Of a stretch of 53,920 bases of DNA, positions 43,098 through 50,409 are shown piece after piece. The notes under the pieces were generated by a model. That model ran no database searches and was not told the origin of the DNA. It worked only from the letters and a program-made list of their open reading frames with translations. The stretch lies in NCBI RefSeq assembly GCF_008017805.1, contig NZ_VRTT01000050.1, forward strand, positions 1 through 53,920, written 5' to 3'. Both the position numbers and the translations under genes were made by a program. How positions within the stretch are numbered: position 1 is the stretch's first letter; the number at the start of each line of letters is the position of its first letter. Origin of the DNA: Paenibacillus sp. N3.4 (lineage in GTDB: Bacteria > Bacillota > Bacilli > Paenibacillales > NBRC-103111).

Positions 43098-43446
43098 TTA
43101 TTGGGCGTTTCCTGTCTCTTTTAAATACTGATTCACGATGTTATCCGCATTTATTGTGCTTGATCCGAGCCAATTCGCCTATAATTCACCGAATTCTTTA
43201 TTCAAGAAGTCAGCTGTATATTGATTGCTAAACGTACCGAACAGATTATAAAGATCGCCCAGTTTATTCTTTCTTATTTTTCCATCTTTATCTGTCCATA
43301 CAATTACTTTGTTTAGCACTGATAGATGCGTTTGATGGCTCCACCAAGGGGTCGTTACTAGGAACCGAAGGAGTAGTCGTATCCCAAGAATCGATGTCCT
43401 GATTATCTTTTGAAAATTCTTTACTCCCGATTTGCCCCTCCCAAAT
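43098..43446 (-). pseudogene. Decayed hypothetical gene, 5'-truncated with shift and internal stop
   Basis: A Ser/Pro-rich frame (DSWDTTTPSVPSNDPLVEPS) loses its reading near 43320 and continues in another frame as VIVWTDKDGKIRKNKLGDLY and FSNQYTADFLNKEFGEL, meets TAG at 43179-43181, then goes on in the same frame as ANWLGSSTINADNIVNQYLK to TAA at 43098. No start codon with ribosome binding site remains, because a terminator sits directly upstream. This is best read as a dead gene; the family is not recognised. Confidence 0.4.
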
Positions 43447-43464
43447 CTCTGCATCTCTGCAAAT

Positions 43465-43490
43465 AAAAAAAATACCCACCTCTCGGTGGG
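43465..43490 (-). terminator. Rho-independent terminator
   Basis: CCCACC and GGTGGG arms with a GAGA loop are followed by TATTTTTTTT on the minus strand. It ends the 87-residue gene located 110 bases upstream. Confidence 0.85.
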
Positions 43491-43597
43491 ATTCCATATA
43501 TATTTTAAAGGGGGGTTGGTTATAAATATAACCCTCGAATATGAATCTAAGATGAAATTATGTTTAAGTTATTGTAAAAGTTGTTCCACTTCCAAAA

Positions 43598-43861
43598 CTA
43601 GGGATTACGTTCTAGCACTAAAAATCCACTAATACTTGAAGTTTTTTTACGAAATACCACTTTAAAACCAATGTCTGCGTCTAATAAGCAATTTAAAGCA
43701 TTGATAAGCAATCGTTTGGGAGCCAGTGTAAAAGTACATGGGTCAGCGCTTCCGATAACACGAGAAGCAACAATCCTACGTGCTGAACCCGGATGAAGCG
43801 GATTTCTTGTCCAACTGATTAATATTAAATCGTGTTGAGGAACAGCTTTCGCTTTAGCCAT
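43598..43861 (-). CDS. Hypothetical protein, 87 aa
   Basis: I do not recognise this family. The ATG at 43861 follows GAGGTGATTGCA, and the product starts MAKAKAVPQHDLILISWTRN. It is basic, with a central hydrophobic stretch (LLINALNCLLDADIGFKVVF) and a polar end (KKTSSISGFLVLERNP). There is no signal peptide. A terminator follows at 43465-43490. The low GC of the flanks suggests an accessory gene. It could be a small regulator, but nothing in the sequence shows it. Confidence 0.6.
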   Translation of the reverse strand: MAKAKAVPQHDLILISWTRNPLHPGSARRIVASRVIGSADPCTFTLAPKRLLINALNCLLDADIGFKVVFRKKTSSISGFLVLERNP

Positions 43862-44162
43862 TGCAATCACCTCTTTTTTAGTTAGATTCTCTACATTAGA
43901 TGCAAGTAGATATAGATTGATCTACACGAGAACCCAAAAAAAGAAAATGAACTAAAAAATCCATAAGATGTGCCGTCGTAATCTAGCCGTCAGCTAAATT
44001 TTTTCATATTTTTCTTGCATTAAGCCGTCCGCTACGCGATAATCAAATTCCCTGTTCCCTGACCAACTGCATTATGCTATAATAAAGAAATAAGAACAAG
44101 TGTTCCTTCCCGAAACAAACACCCTATCAGCTTCCTATACCAGTCAGAAAAGAAGGTAACCC
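43862..44162. other. Intergenic, 300 bp, only a promoter seen
   Basis: I see no coding frame here. An extended -10 promoter for the next small gene is near the right end. The rest is AT-rich with no repeats or stable hairpins apparent. Confidence 0.4.
44075..44083 (+). promoter_or_regulatory. Extended -10 promoter
   Basis: TGCTATAAT (44075-44083) is an extended -10 element, about 80 bases before the 56-codon gene. The -35 region is poor, as is common for extended -10 promoters. Confidence 0.45.
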
Positions 44163-44333
44163 ATGCAAGATCATAATATTTTTGAACGTCTGCGAAATAA
44201 ATATGCCGATGAAGATAGGGCTAAACTTCTCATGCTGCAGCTAAGAACTTTAATGGAACAAAAGAAAAAGAAGAAATGGTATCAAAAATTAAAGTCACCT
44301 ATCAAAACAAAACCGACTAGTTGGTTGGAATAA
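44163..44333 (+). CDS. Small basic hypothetical protein, 56 aa
   Basis: The ATG at 44163, 3 bases after AAGAAGGTAA..., opens MQDHNIFERLRNKYADEDRA and ends WLE. The product is helical and very basic in the middle (EQKKKKKWYQKLKS). I do not recognise it. An extended -10 promoter lies before it, and a bidirectional terminator lies after it, so it looks like an independent transcription unit. A nucleic-acid or membrane-surface binding role is possible from charge alone. Confidence 0.55.
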   Translation: MQDHNIFERLRNKYADEDRAKLLMLQLRTLMEQKKKKKWYQKLKSPIKTKPTSWLE

Positions 44334-44370
44334 TCTCCCCGGTAGCTAAATCCAAAATCCTTTAACGCAA

Positions 44371-44419
44371 AAAAGAAGCCCCGTTTCGTAGTTGTTCACC
44401 TACATCGGAAGCTTCTTTT
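44371..44419. terminator. Bidirectional terminator
   Basis: AAAAGAAGC (44371-44379) and GCTTCTTTT (44411-44419) are complementary, with a partly paired loop. It sits between a plus-strand and a minus-strand gene whose ends face each other. Confidence 0.6.
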
Positions 44420-44429
44420 CATTTTTATA

Positions 44430-44714
44430 TTACTTGCCTCTTTGTTTTGAATAATACAAAACACCTAAGTAGTGAGCACCAGTAAATAAAGTAAGAATAC
44501 CGAAAAATATCAAAAACCCACCTTGGCGATCACGGAAAAACAACTGGAGTACAAATAGTGCAAGCGAAATTTCGCTCCAAAGAAGCGTTCTTTTTTTGAG
44601 CTGCGTCAAATCCGCGGTGGATTTGCTAATTTTGCGGAGATTCATGAATGTAAGTCCCGCAAGTAGAATGACACCAACCACGATGACGAGAATATAGCCT
44701 GAATTACCTGACAT
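44430..44714 (-). CDS. Small integral membrane protein, 94 aa
   Basis: The product has a membrane segment at about 6-24, a basic stretch (RKISKSTADLTQLKKRT), and two more hydrophobic segments at about 45-60 and 66-88. I do not recognise a named family. The ATG at 44714 follows AGGGGGAGTCAG. It stands alone between a terminator and the acetyltransferase region; nothing shows its function. Confidence 0.65.
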   Translation of the reverse strand: MSGNSGYILVIVVGVILLAGLTFMNLRKISKSTADLTQLKKRTLLWSEISLALFVLQLFFRDRQGGFLIFFGILTLFTGAHYLGVLYYSKQRGK

Positions 44715-44825
44715 CTGACTCCCCCTATTCCCTATAAGCCATTCTACCTTTTACAAACTTAAAACGTTATCTCTAAGATACATGGAATAACTCGATATGT
44801 CTAATCAAAAAAGGAGTTTAGCTTC

Positions 44826-44866
44826 ATGACATGGAATATATGCTAACATGAAAGTTAGATTTTTTT
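44826..44866 (+). promoter_or_regulatory. Possible leader mini-ORF with attenuator-like hairpin
   Basis: AAGGAG (44811-44816) precedes an ATG at 44826 with six codons (MTWNIC) and TAA at 44844-44846. The stop codon lies inside the left arm of a hairpin (CTAAC 44843-44847, GTTAG 44854-44858) followed by a T run. The acetyltransferase ATG is 22 bases further on. Stem is short, so the role is uncertain. Confidence 0.3.
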
Positions 44867-44887
44867 ATGAGATAAGGAGCTATTTGT

Positions 44888-45382
44888 ATGCCTACTATTA
44901 CTTTTAAAAAGATAGAACCCTCGGATATTCCTGATCTTATGGATATTTATAATTATTTCGTCTTACATTCGACCGTTTCTTTTCATACTGAGCCAGTTAG
45001 CCTAACTGAATTCACGGAGAGTGTTGTACACCCTGACCCGCGTTTTCAAACTTACGTGATTACACTGGACGGCAGTTTGCAAGGCTATGTCCAAGTTATG
45101 CCCCATAAGAAAAAACAAGCCTATCAGACAACAGGAGAAGTAACGATCTATTTGCATCCGGCCTGCGTGGGTAAAGGGGTCGGATCGGCGGCCATTCAGC
45201 ATATTGAGTCTGTCGCCAAAGAAAATGGTTTTCATGTGCTGATCTCGACGATTTGTGCGGATAATGAACCTAGTATTCATACCTTCACGAAAAATGGCTA
45301 CACACAGTGCGCTCATTTTCGTGAAGTTGGCTTCAAATGGGGCCAGTTCCTAGATATTTTCACCTTTCAAAAAATCATTTAA
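44888..45382 (+). CDS. GNAT N-acetyltransferase (PAT/YncA-like)
   Basis: This 164-residue GNAT enzyme transfers acetyl from CoA. It resembles phosphinothricin and methionine sulfone/sulfoximine acetyltransferases: IEPSDIPDLMDIYNYFVLHS and the acetyl-CoA loop VGKGVGSAAIQHIE (about 98-111), then DNEPSIHTFTKNGY and VGFKWGQFLDI. The substrate is not proven; detoxification of small amines is likely. GATAAGGAGCTATTTGT precedes the ATG at 44888. An attenuator-like leader (44826-44866) precedes the gene. The stop faces the lipoprotein gene end with five bases between. Confidence 0.85.
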   Translation: MPTITFKKIEPSDIPDLMDIYNYFVLHSTVSFHTEPVSLTEFTESVVHPDPRFQTYVITLDGSLQGYVQVMPHKKKQAYQTTGEVTIYLHPACVGKGVGSAAIQHIESVAKENGFHVLISTICADNEPSIHTFTKNGYTQCAHFREVGFKWGQFLDIFTFQKII

Positions 45383-45387
45383 CATGT

Positions 45388-46422
45388 TTAGGGTGCTAGA
45401 GCAGCCCAGTTTATGCCCCCGTTTGTCGATCGCCACATACTTGCAGTGTCAACCAACCATCCGTTAGCTGCCGAAAAAAAGTTCATCTGCATGTCAAAAT
45501 CGAGCGGCTGAAATGAACTAGGAAACGCATGCTCACTCCAAGTTTGGCCTCCATCCTCCGTACGAAGCAACTGCCATTGGGTGACAGAGCTTAGTCTATA
45601 CGCAGGCTGAAGAATAAATCCATTTTGCGCGTCTGAAAAAGATATCGCCCTGGCAGCAAGAGGACTTGGCAGCCTGCCGGCCTCTTCCCAGGTTTGCCCA
45701 TCGACCATGTGATATAACAAGGAGGGAGCTTCGTTTTTTTTGCCTGGTCCTACAAACCAGCCTTCGGTAGAAGAAACAAATGCAAATGTCCCATCGGCAG
45801 CTCGCGGTAAGGGTATGCGGCTAGATGCCGACCATGTTAAGCCTCCATCCTGTGTACGAAGCAGTACCATATCCGTGATACCCTTGGCAGCAATAAGTCC
45901 GTTCTGCCGGTCAAAAAAGCGGAAAAATGGCGCTCCCGCGCTCACTTCAAGTCCTGGAAGATCTCGGGCAATGACCTCCCACGTTCGACCGCCGTCTGAA
46001 GTGAGTCGAAGCTCAGACTTTTGATCACGCGTCGGACTCGTCAACAGCCAGCCTGTTTGCATGTCTAGGAAAGACAGCAGATTCGTCCCAGTCAGATCAG
46101 GAAGTTTGCTATTTATTTTCCAATAAACCCCCTGATCTGTGGTTTGCAAAAATAGGAGTTCTGAGTTGACTGCCACTAAACCATAACCTTGCCTCTCATC
46201 TACAAAAGAAATGGCTTTGGTCGGCCGTAACTCGGAGGCTCTTACCTGATCATCTATGTGAATAGTTTCCCCAACGGATACTGAAAAGCTGCTAACCGAT
46301 GCTTTTTTTAGAGAAGACTTTGTTGAAACCGATGAAGTTAAGGCTTGATGATGAAAACAGCCTGCACACAAAAGAAAGACCAACAGCAGAAATAACTTCT
46401 TTTTGCCCAGAACGATCATCAT
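45388..46422 (-). CDS. Lipoprotein with YCF48/BNR-type beta-propeller repeats
   Basis: The 344-residue protein has a lipoprotein signal peptide with lipobox LCAGC (lipid Cys near residue 22). The rest contains repeated blades of sialidase/YCF48 type: SFVDERQGYGLVAVNS, LTSDGGRTWEVI, RTQDGGLTWSAS, RTEDGGQTWSEH and RSTNGGINWA. Such proteins are extracellular beta-propellers of unknown substrate; YCF48 itself helps photosystem II, but here only the fold is shared. The ATG at 46422 follows GAAGGGAGTGAA. It diverges from a polysaccharide deacetylase lipoprotein gene 189 bases away, so both may act at the cell surface. Confidence 0.85.
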   Translation of the reverse strand: MMIVLGKKKLFLLLVFLLCAGCFHHQALTSSVSTKSSLKKASVSSFSVSVGETIHIDDQVRASELRPTKAISFVDERQGYGLVAVNSELLFLQTTDQGVYWKINSKLPDLTGTNLLSFLDMQTGWLLTSPTRDQKSELRLTSDGGRTWEVIARDLPGLEVSAGAPFFRFFDRQNGLIAAKGITDMVLLRTQDGGLTWSASSRIPLPRAADGTFAFVSSTEGWFVGPGKKNEAPSLLYHMVDGQTWEEAGRLPSPLAARAISFSDAQNGFILQPAYRLSSVTQWQLLRTEDGGQTWSEHAFPSSFQPLDFDMQMNFFSAANGWLVDTASMWRSTNGGINWAALAP

Positions 46423-46611
46423 TTCACTCCCTTCTATCTATACAAACTCTCTCACTTTGGTATAGTAAAGACGGTCTGCTACTCCAATTAGTTCATGTTC
46501 AAATCTCTGCTGCTTGAATAAAGCGTCTATTCCTTTTAATTCCATTGGATAGGATATCCCTTCTCTGCCAAAACTAGAGCATAGTCATATTGCTCGGCGG
46601 GGGGATTAATC

Positions 46612-47625
46612 ATGACCAAATGGATCTGGTCCATTACTTTGATATGCCTGTTAGTAACAGGTTGTGGAATGGCCAAGAACAAGACGTATCCGAATCAACC
46701 GTATGCACAAAATGCTGACATCGAAGGCCAAGAGCTTGAAACTAAAGCCATTTTGGAAAATACCGAACCGAGTGTCAAACCCTCGGCAGCAGCAAGTAGT
46801 CTAGATCAGCCAACACCGATTCCTACACCTACAGCTTCACCGGAATCAGCACCAACGATTGTTGAATCAACACCTACGCCTAAACCTAAGAAAGCAGCAC
46901 AGTCAGAGAAAAAACCTTCTGTGCCCGTCCAGAAAAGCCAAGGACAATCACGAATTTCGCAAAAAAAGCTAACGCTCTCTCAACTGGTTGTGAAGTACCC
47001 CGATACCTTTAAGCTGCGAGGCTCATCTCAGGAGAAGAAGGTTGCGCTCACATTCGATGATGGACCTGATGCCAGATTTACTCCGAAGGTTCTGGATGCA
47101 TTAAAGGCGAATCAAGTGAAGGCGACTTTTTTCTTACTCGGTTCCCAAGCAAATGCACATCCGGACATGGTTAGACGGATTGTTAAAGAAGGGCATGTCA
47201 TAGGCAATCATTCTTACAGCCATGCCAATCTCCCAAAGCTATCTGTGGATAAATTTCAAAACCAGATCGAAAGCACAGAAGGCGTCCTCCAAAATTTGAT
47301 TGGTTACGCCCCGAAGCTGATTCGTCCACCATACGGAGCAATCAATGAGGAGCAAGTCAGATGGGTAGCCGACCATCATTATTTAATCGTGAATTGGAAT
47401 GTGGATTCGCTGGATTGGAAGTCGCTTTCGTCCGATCAGATATTGAATAATATTATGCTGCAAACCAAGCCCGGCTCGATCATCCTACAGCACTCTGGAG
47501 GTGCTGACAGTCAGGACTTGTCAGGAACCGTGCAGGCTATCGGGCCACTGATCAGCAAGCTGAAAGCAGCCGGCTACACGTTTGTAACCGTACCGGAGCT
47601 GCTTCACGTTGCCAAAAATAAATAA
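46612..47625 (+). CDS. Polysaccharide deacetylase (NodB-type) lipoprotein
   Basis: This 337-residue lipoprotein (lipobox LVTGC, lipid Cys18) has a Pro/Ser/Thr-rich linker (about 50-115) and a NodB carbohydrate deacetylase domain. Motifs are TFDDGPD (147-153), the metal pair in HSYSH (200-204) and RPPYGA. It probably removes acetyl groups from peptidoglycan or another wall polymer, outside the membrane. The ATG follows a purine-rich GGCGGGGGGATTAATC, not a classical site. It is followed by a strong terminator. B. subtilis PdaA-like enzymes act in spore cortex formation; which substrate applies here is not known. Confidence 0.9.
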   Translation: MTKWIWSITLICLLVTGCGMAKNKTYPNQPYAQNADIEGQELETKAILENTEPSVKPSAAASSLDQPTPIPTPTASPESAPTIVESTPTPKPKKAAQSEKKPSVPVQKSQGQSRISQKKLTLSQLVVKYPDTFKLRGSSQEKKVALTFDDGPDARFTPKVLDALKANQVKATFFLLGSQANAHPDMVRRIVKEGHVIGNHSYSHANLPKLSVDKFQNQIESTEGVLQNLIGYAPKLIRPPYGAINEEQVRWVADHHYLIVNWNVDSLDWKSLSSDQILNNIMLQTKPGSIILQHSGGADSQDLSGTVQAIGPLISKLKAAGYTFVTVPELLHVAKNK

Positions 47626-47666
47626 GCCGGATGAGCATCGTCCTCTCGATGCTCCCGGTTTTTTTT
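47626..47666 (+). terminator. Strong rho-independent terminator
   Basis: GAGCATCG (47633-47640) and CGATGCTC (47647-47654) are perfect complements with CCGG/CCGG further out, followed by eight T. It begins at the deacetylase stop codon. Confidence 0.9.
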
Positions 47667-47727
47667 GATTCATGAGCTATTTTAAATCCCTCTGACTTTA
47701 TCCTTTTGTTAAGATTCAATTTGGAAC

Positions 47728-47756
47728 TTGCAGCAGCGCTGTTTTTGTACTACAAT
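47728..47756 (+). promoter_or_regulatory. Promoter of the COG0523 GTPase gene
   Basis: TTGCAG (47728-47733) and TACAAT (47751-47756) are 17 bases apart. The Zur-box-like palindrome begins six bases after the -10 box, over the start of transcription. Confidence 0.55.
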
Positions 47757-47761
47757 TCAAT

Positions 47762-47776
47762 TCGTAATAATTACTT
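47762..47776 (+). promoter_or_regulatory. Zur-box-like operator (zinc starvation control)
   Basis: TCGTAATAATTACTT matches the Bacillus Zur consensus TCGTAATNATTACGA at 12 of 14 defined positions (consensus from memory). It lies over the expected transcription start, 29 bases before the start codon of the GTPase gene. Confidence 0.7.
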
Positions 47777-47804
47777 TTAAATTCATGAAAAAGGAGATCT
47801 TCCC

Positions 47805-48815
47805 TTGAGCAAAGTTCCCGTTATCGTACTGAGTGGATTTCTTGGCAGCGGCAAAACAACCCTGCTCATTCGTATGCTTCAAGAAGCCTCCTCCTTTAAA
47901 CTCCAACCTGCTGTTCTCATGAATGAGCTTGGCAAACAAGATGTAGACGGCCGTCTTATTCAAGAAGCTGCGCCAGACGTCGACATGACCAAACTTTTTG
48001 ATGGATGCATCTGCTGCAGCAAGAAAAGTGAAATCAGCGATTCCATTAAACAATTGCTCAAACGTAAACCCGACGTCATTCTCATCGAACTGACTGGGGT
48101 GGCTAATCCGGAGGAAATCGTCGATGCGCTTACAGAGCCTGCGCTTCTTCCACATGTAAAGCTGCATACGGTCATTACCGTTCTTGATGCTGAAAATGTG
48201 CTTGAATATAACAGCATCTTCGCTTCTGATAGGGAACTCGTACACACGCTTCGTCGACAAATGGAAGTCGCCGATTTACTGCTTTTGAACAAAGTGGATC
48301 TCGTGTCCGATAAGCAGCTGCGGTCTATTGAACGCTCCATTCGTAAATCAAACGAGCACTCCCTTTTATTGCCTACTACTCAGAGTCAGTTTGATTTAAA
48401 GCTTATCTTTGGAGAGCTGAAGCCGCTTGAATCTCATTCAAGCACGCCACAGTCTTTCAAACCCACTATGCAGGTTACTAAGCGTGTAACGGCGACGAGC
48501 AAGGCATCAGAACCTCCCTTGTCCTTCTCACGTATTCAGACGATTACGCTTCCCTTTGATGCCAATCAAAGGATGACGCAGCAAGCGATCGAACGTTATT
48601 TAGCAAAGTGGGGGGCACGTTTACTTCGCGCTAAAGGATATATCACTTTGGGTCCTCATCGCGAGCCATTCCTTCTGCAATACGCAGGCAAACGCCCGAA
48701 CTGGCAGCCCGCAACCTTTCAAGGAGAGCCTTATTTGGTCCTGATCGGTATAGACTTGGATACTGCGGCTTTAGAAGAAGATTGGTTGAAGCGTAAGGCG
48801 GATTCTCAGACTTAA
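47805..48815 (+). CDS. COG0523 GTPase, putative zinc metallochaperone (YciC/ZagA-like)
   Basis: COG0523 proteins are GTPases that deliver metal to client proteins; the YciC/ZagA branch is induced under zinc starvation. The 336-residue protein has Walker A GFLGSGKTT (11-19), the CxCC motif GCICC (67-71), LIELTGVANPE (93-103) and NKVD. The C-terminal domain, with a variable linker, ends TAALEEDWLKRK. The start is TTG at 47805 with AAGGAG eight bases before it. A Zur-box-like site covers its promoter, and a Zur-type regulator lies 100 bases downstream, strengthening the zinc interpretation. Confidence 0.9.
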   Translation: MSKVPVIVLSGFLGSGKTTLLIRMLQEASSFKLQPAVLMNELGKQDVDGRLIQEAAPDVDMTKLFDGCICCSKKSEISDSIKQLLKRKPDVILIELTGVANPEEIVDALTEPALLPHVKLHTVITVLDAENVLEYNSIFASDRELVHTLRRQMEVADLLLLNKVDLVSDKQLRSIERSIRKSNEHSLLLPTTQSQFDLKLIFGELKPLESHSSTPQSFKPTMQVTKRVTATSKASEPPLSFSRIQTITLPFDANQRMTQQAIERYLAKWGARLLRAKGYITLGPHREPFLLQYAGKRPNWQPATFQGEPYLVLIGIDLDTAALEEDWLKRKADSQT

Positions 48816-48833
48816 TCATCATGCGTCCTTCAA

Positions 48834-48894
48834 AAAAGCAGCCTCTTTTGAGTTCAAGATTTGAACTCAATGAGGCTGCTTTTTGATAAGATAA
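48834..48894. terminator. Bidirectional terminator
   Basis: AAAAGCAGCCTC pairs with GAGGCTGCTTTT, with a second inner stem GAGTTCAA/TTGAACTC. It ends the GTPase gene on the plus strand and the zur-like gene on the minus strand. Confidence 0.85.
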
Positions 48895-48932
48895 TCGATG
48901 CCATCGACATATGCCCTGCTTCCAGCCATTTC

Positions 48933-49298
48933 CTATGAGGAGAATGAACTTGTTTGGCAATCTGAACAATGACCAAAAATTTCAAAGCGATGACTCTGTA
49001 TGTCAAAGCTTTCAGGCAGATCCTGCACAAGCTTCTTCGGACAAAATTCAAAGGTTATTGTTTTTTCACAACGAACACAAATCATATGATGATGATGGGA
49101 CAAGCAGCTTGCCTTGAATTTCAATCCATCCGCCAAATGAAACTGCTCCAAAACGCCCATCTCGCTTAACAAGCGAAGGTTCCGGTAGACCGTATCGAAG
49201 CTTACACCCGGATATTGCTGCTTCATGTATTCATAAACGTCTTTCGGCGATAAATAGCTTCCCGATTCAGCGAATAACGTCGCTGCTCCCCTGAACAA
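48933..49298 (-). CDS. Zur-type Fur family regulator, short N-terminus
   Basis: The product fits zinc uptake regulators: YPGVSFDTVYRNLRLLSEMG (the recognition helix and wing), HHHHMICVRCEKT and HRFEIFGHCSDCQ, giving two Cys pairs for structural zinc plus a histidine cluster. Only 121 residues are encoded, beginning at a TTG (49298) just before AATLFAESGSYLSPKDVYEY. Normal Zur has about 15-20 more residues, including the first helix (TxQR motif), but a stop lies seven codons upstream in this frame, and the divergent promoter leaves no room. So DNA binding may be impaired, or the 5' end is damaged. It shares an intergenic Zur box with the permease gene. Confidence 0.75.
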   Translation of the reverse strand: MFRGAATLFAESGSYLSPKDVYEYMKQQYPGVSFDTVYRNLRLLSEMGVLEQFHLADGLKFKASCLSHHHHMICVRCEKTITFEFCPKKLVQDLPESFDIQSHRFEIFGHCSDCQTSSFSS

Positions 49299-49331
49299 AT
49301 TTGTCCTATTTCCCTTTCAATTCTCATACGT

Positions 49332-49337
49332 TATAAT
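49332..49337 (+). promoter_or_regulatory. -10 box of the permease gene
   Basis: TATAAT (49332-49337) is a perfect -10 box; the -35 region is weak. It lies 31 bases before the ATG of the permease gene and abuts the Zur-box-like site. Confidence 0.45.
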
Positions 49338-49351
49338 AGTAATAATTATGA
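49337..49351 (+). promoter_or_regulatory. Zur-box-like operator between zur and the permease gene
   Basis: TAGTAATAATTATGA matches TCGTAATNATTACGA at 12 of 14 defined positions (from memory). It begins at the last base of the -10 box, as in the GTPase promoter, where the distance is six bases. It could control both divergent genes. Confidence 0.65.
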
Positions 49352-49367
49352 TTAAGGAGTCTATTCG

Positions 49368-50378
49368 ATGCCAACTACTGTATTTCGAGCAAGCATGCAG
49401 GCCATCGCGGCCATCTGTTTTCTCCTCATTGTGCTCATTCTCTTCAACAAAGGCGTGCCTGTCTTTTCGTTGCTGACAGCAGATCACATCCAAGCTTTCA
49501 AAACGATGTTTATCAGCATTCTTTTAGAAGCTATCCCTTTTATTTTATTAGGTGTTTTGCTTTCCTCCTTACTCCAAACGTTCGTTTCCGAGCAGACCAT
49601 TCGCCGCTGGATTCCGAAAAATCCTATCCTTGGCATTTTGTTCGCCTGCCTGCTTGGCATCCTGTTTCCTATGTGCGAATGCGGCATGATTCCTGTCGTT
49701 CGGAGATTAATTCTCAAGGGAATGCCCGTTTACATAGCTGTCGTTTTCATCGTAACCGGCCCCATTATTAACCCTATTGTATTTGCCGCTACATTTATGG
49801 CATTTCGTAATCACCCAGCCATCGCTTACTCCCGCATGGGGCTGGCTTTCGCTGTTGCCATTATAATCGGTCTCATCCTTTACCGTTTTATCAAAAGCAA
49901 TCCGCTTCGTATCAGCCGCGCCAATTTCTCCAGCGAAGAGGCTCTGGATGGGCATCAGCATCAAGGCGGTATCACCCGCAAACTAAACACTTTTTTCGTA
50001 CATGCTTCGGATGAATTTTTTGAAATGGGGAAATATCTCGTTTTTGGTTCCTTGCTTACCGCACTGATTCAGGTTTTTATGCAGCGAGAGAGCTTAGTGG
50101 CCATTGGCCAAGGGCCGATCAGCTCGCACTTATTTATGATGGGATTTGCCTACGTCTTGTCTTTATGCTCTACCTCGGATGCTTTTGTCGCTTCTTCCTT
50201 TCAGACGTCCTTCACATCGGGTTCACTGCTTACCTTTCTTGTCTTTGGGCCGATGCTTGATTTCAAAAGTACACTTATGCTTTTGTCCGTATTCAAATCC
50301 AAATTTGTACTCATGCTTTCACTTTTAATCGCTGTCACCGTTTTTGCTTGCTCGCTGCTTTTGGAGCGTTTATTATAA
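49368..50378 (+). CDS. Permease, UPF0718/DUF318 family (YcgR-like)
   Basis: This 336-residue integral membrane protein has eight or nine membrane segments and the family signature CECGMIPVVRRLI (about 103-115), followed by GMPVYIAVVFIVTGPIINP and, late in the protein, CSTSDAFVASSF. B. subtilis YcgR is the homologue and pairs with YcgQ. In other bacteria members transport or export metal or sulfur species, but no substrate is established. AAGGAGTCTATTCG precedes the ATG at 49368. It is followed after 31 bases by a TIGR03943 protein, the usual partner. The Zur-like box in its promoter suggests a role in zinc homeostasis. Confidence 0.88.
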   Translation: MPTTVFRASMQAIAAICFLLIVLILFNKGVPVFSLLTADHIQAFKTMFISILLEAIPFILLGVLLSSLLQTFVSEQTIRRWIPKNPILGILFACLLGILFPMCECGMIPVVRRLILKGMPVYIAVVFIVTGPIINPIVFAATFMAFRNHPAIAYSRMGLAFAVAIIIGLILYRFIKSNPLRISRANFSSEEALDGHQHQGGITRKLNTFFVHASDEFFEMGKYLVFGSLLTALIQVFMQRESLVAIGQGPISSHLFMMGFAYVLSLCSTSDAFVASSFQTSFTSGSLLTFLVFGPMLDFKSTLMLLSVFKSKFVLMLSLLIAVTVFACSLLLERLL

Positions 50379-50409
50379 TTATAGTCATGAGATTATAGGA
50401 GGAACTTAC

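Noticed and set aside
47757..48260. 167-codon minus-strand frame
   Set aside because: It is opposite the COG0523 GTPase gene, whose motifs are clear.
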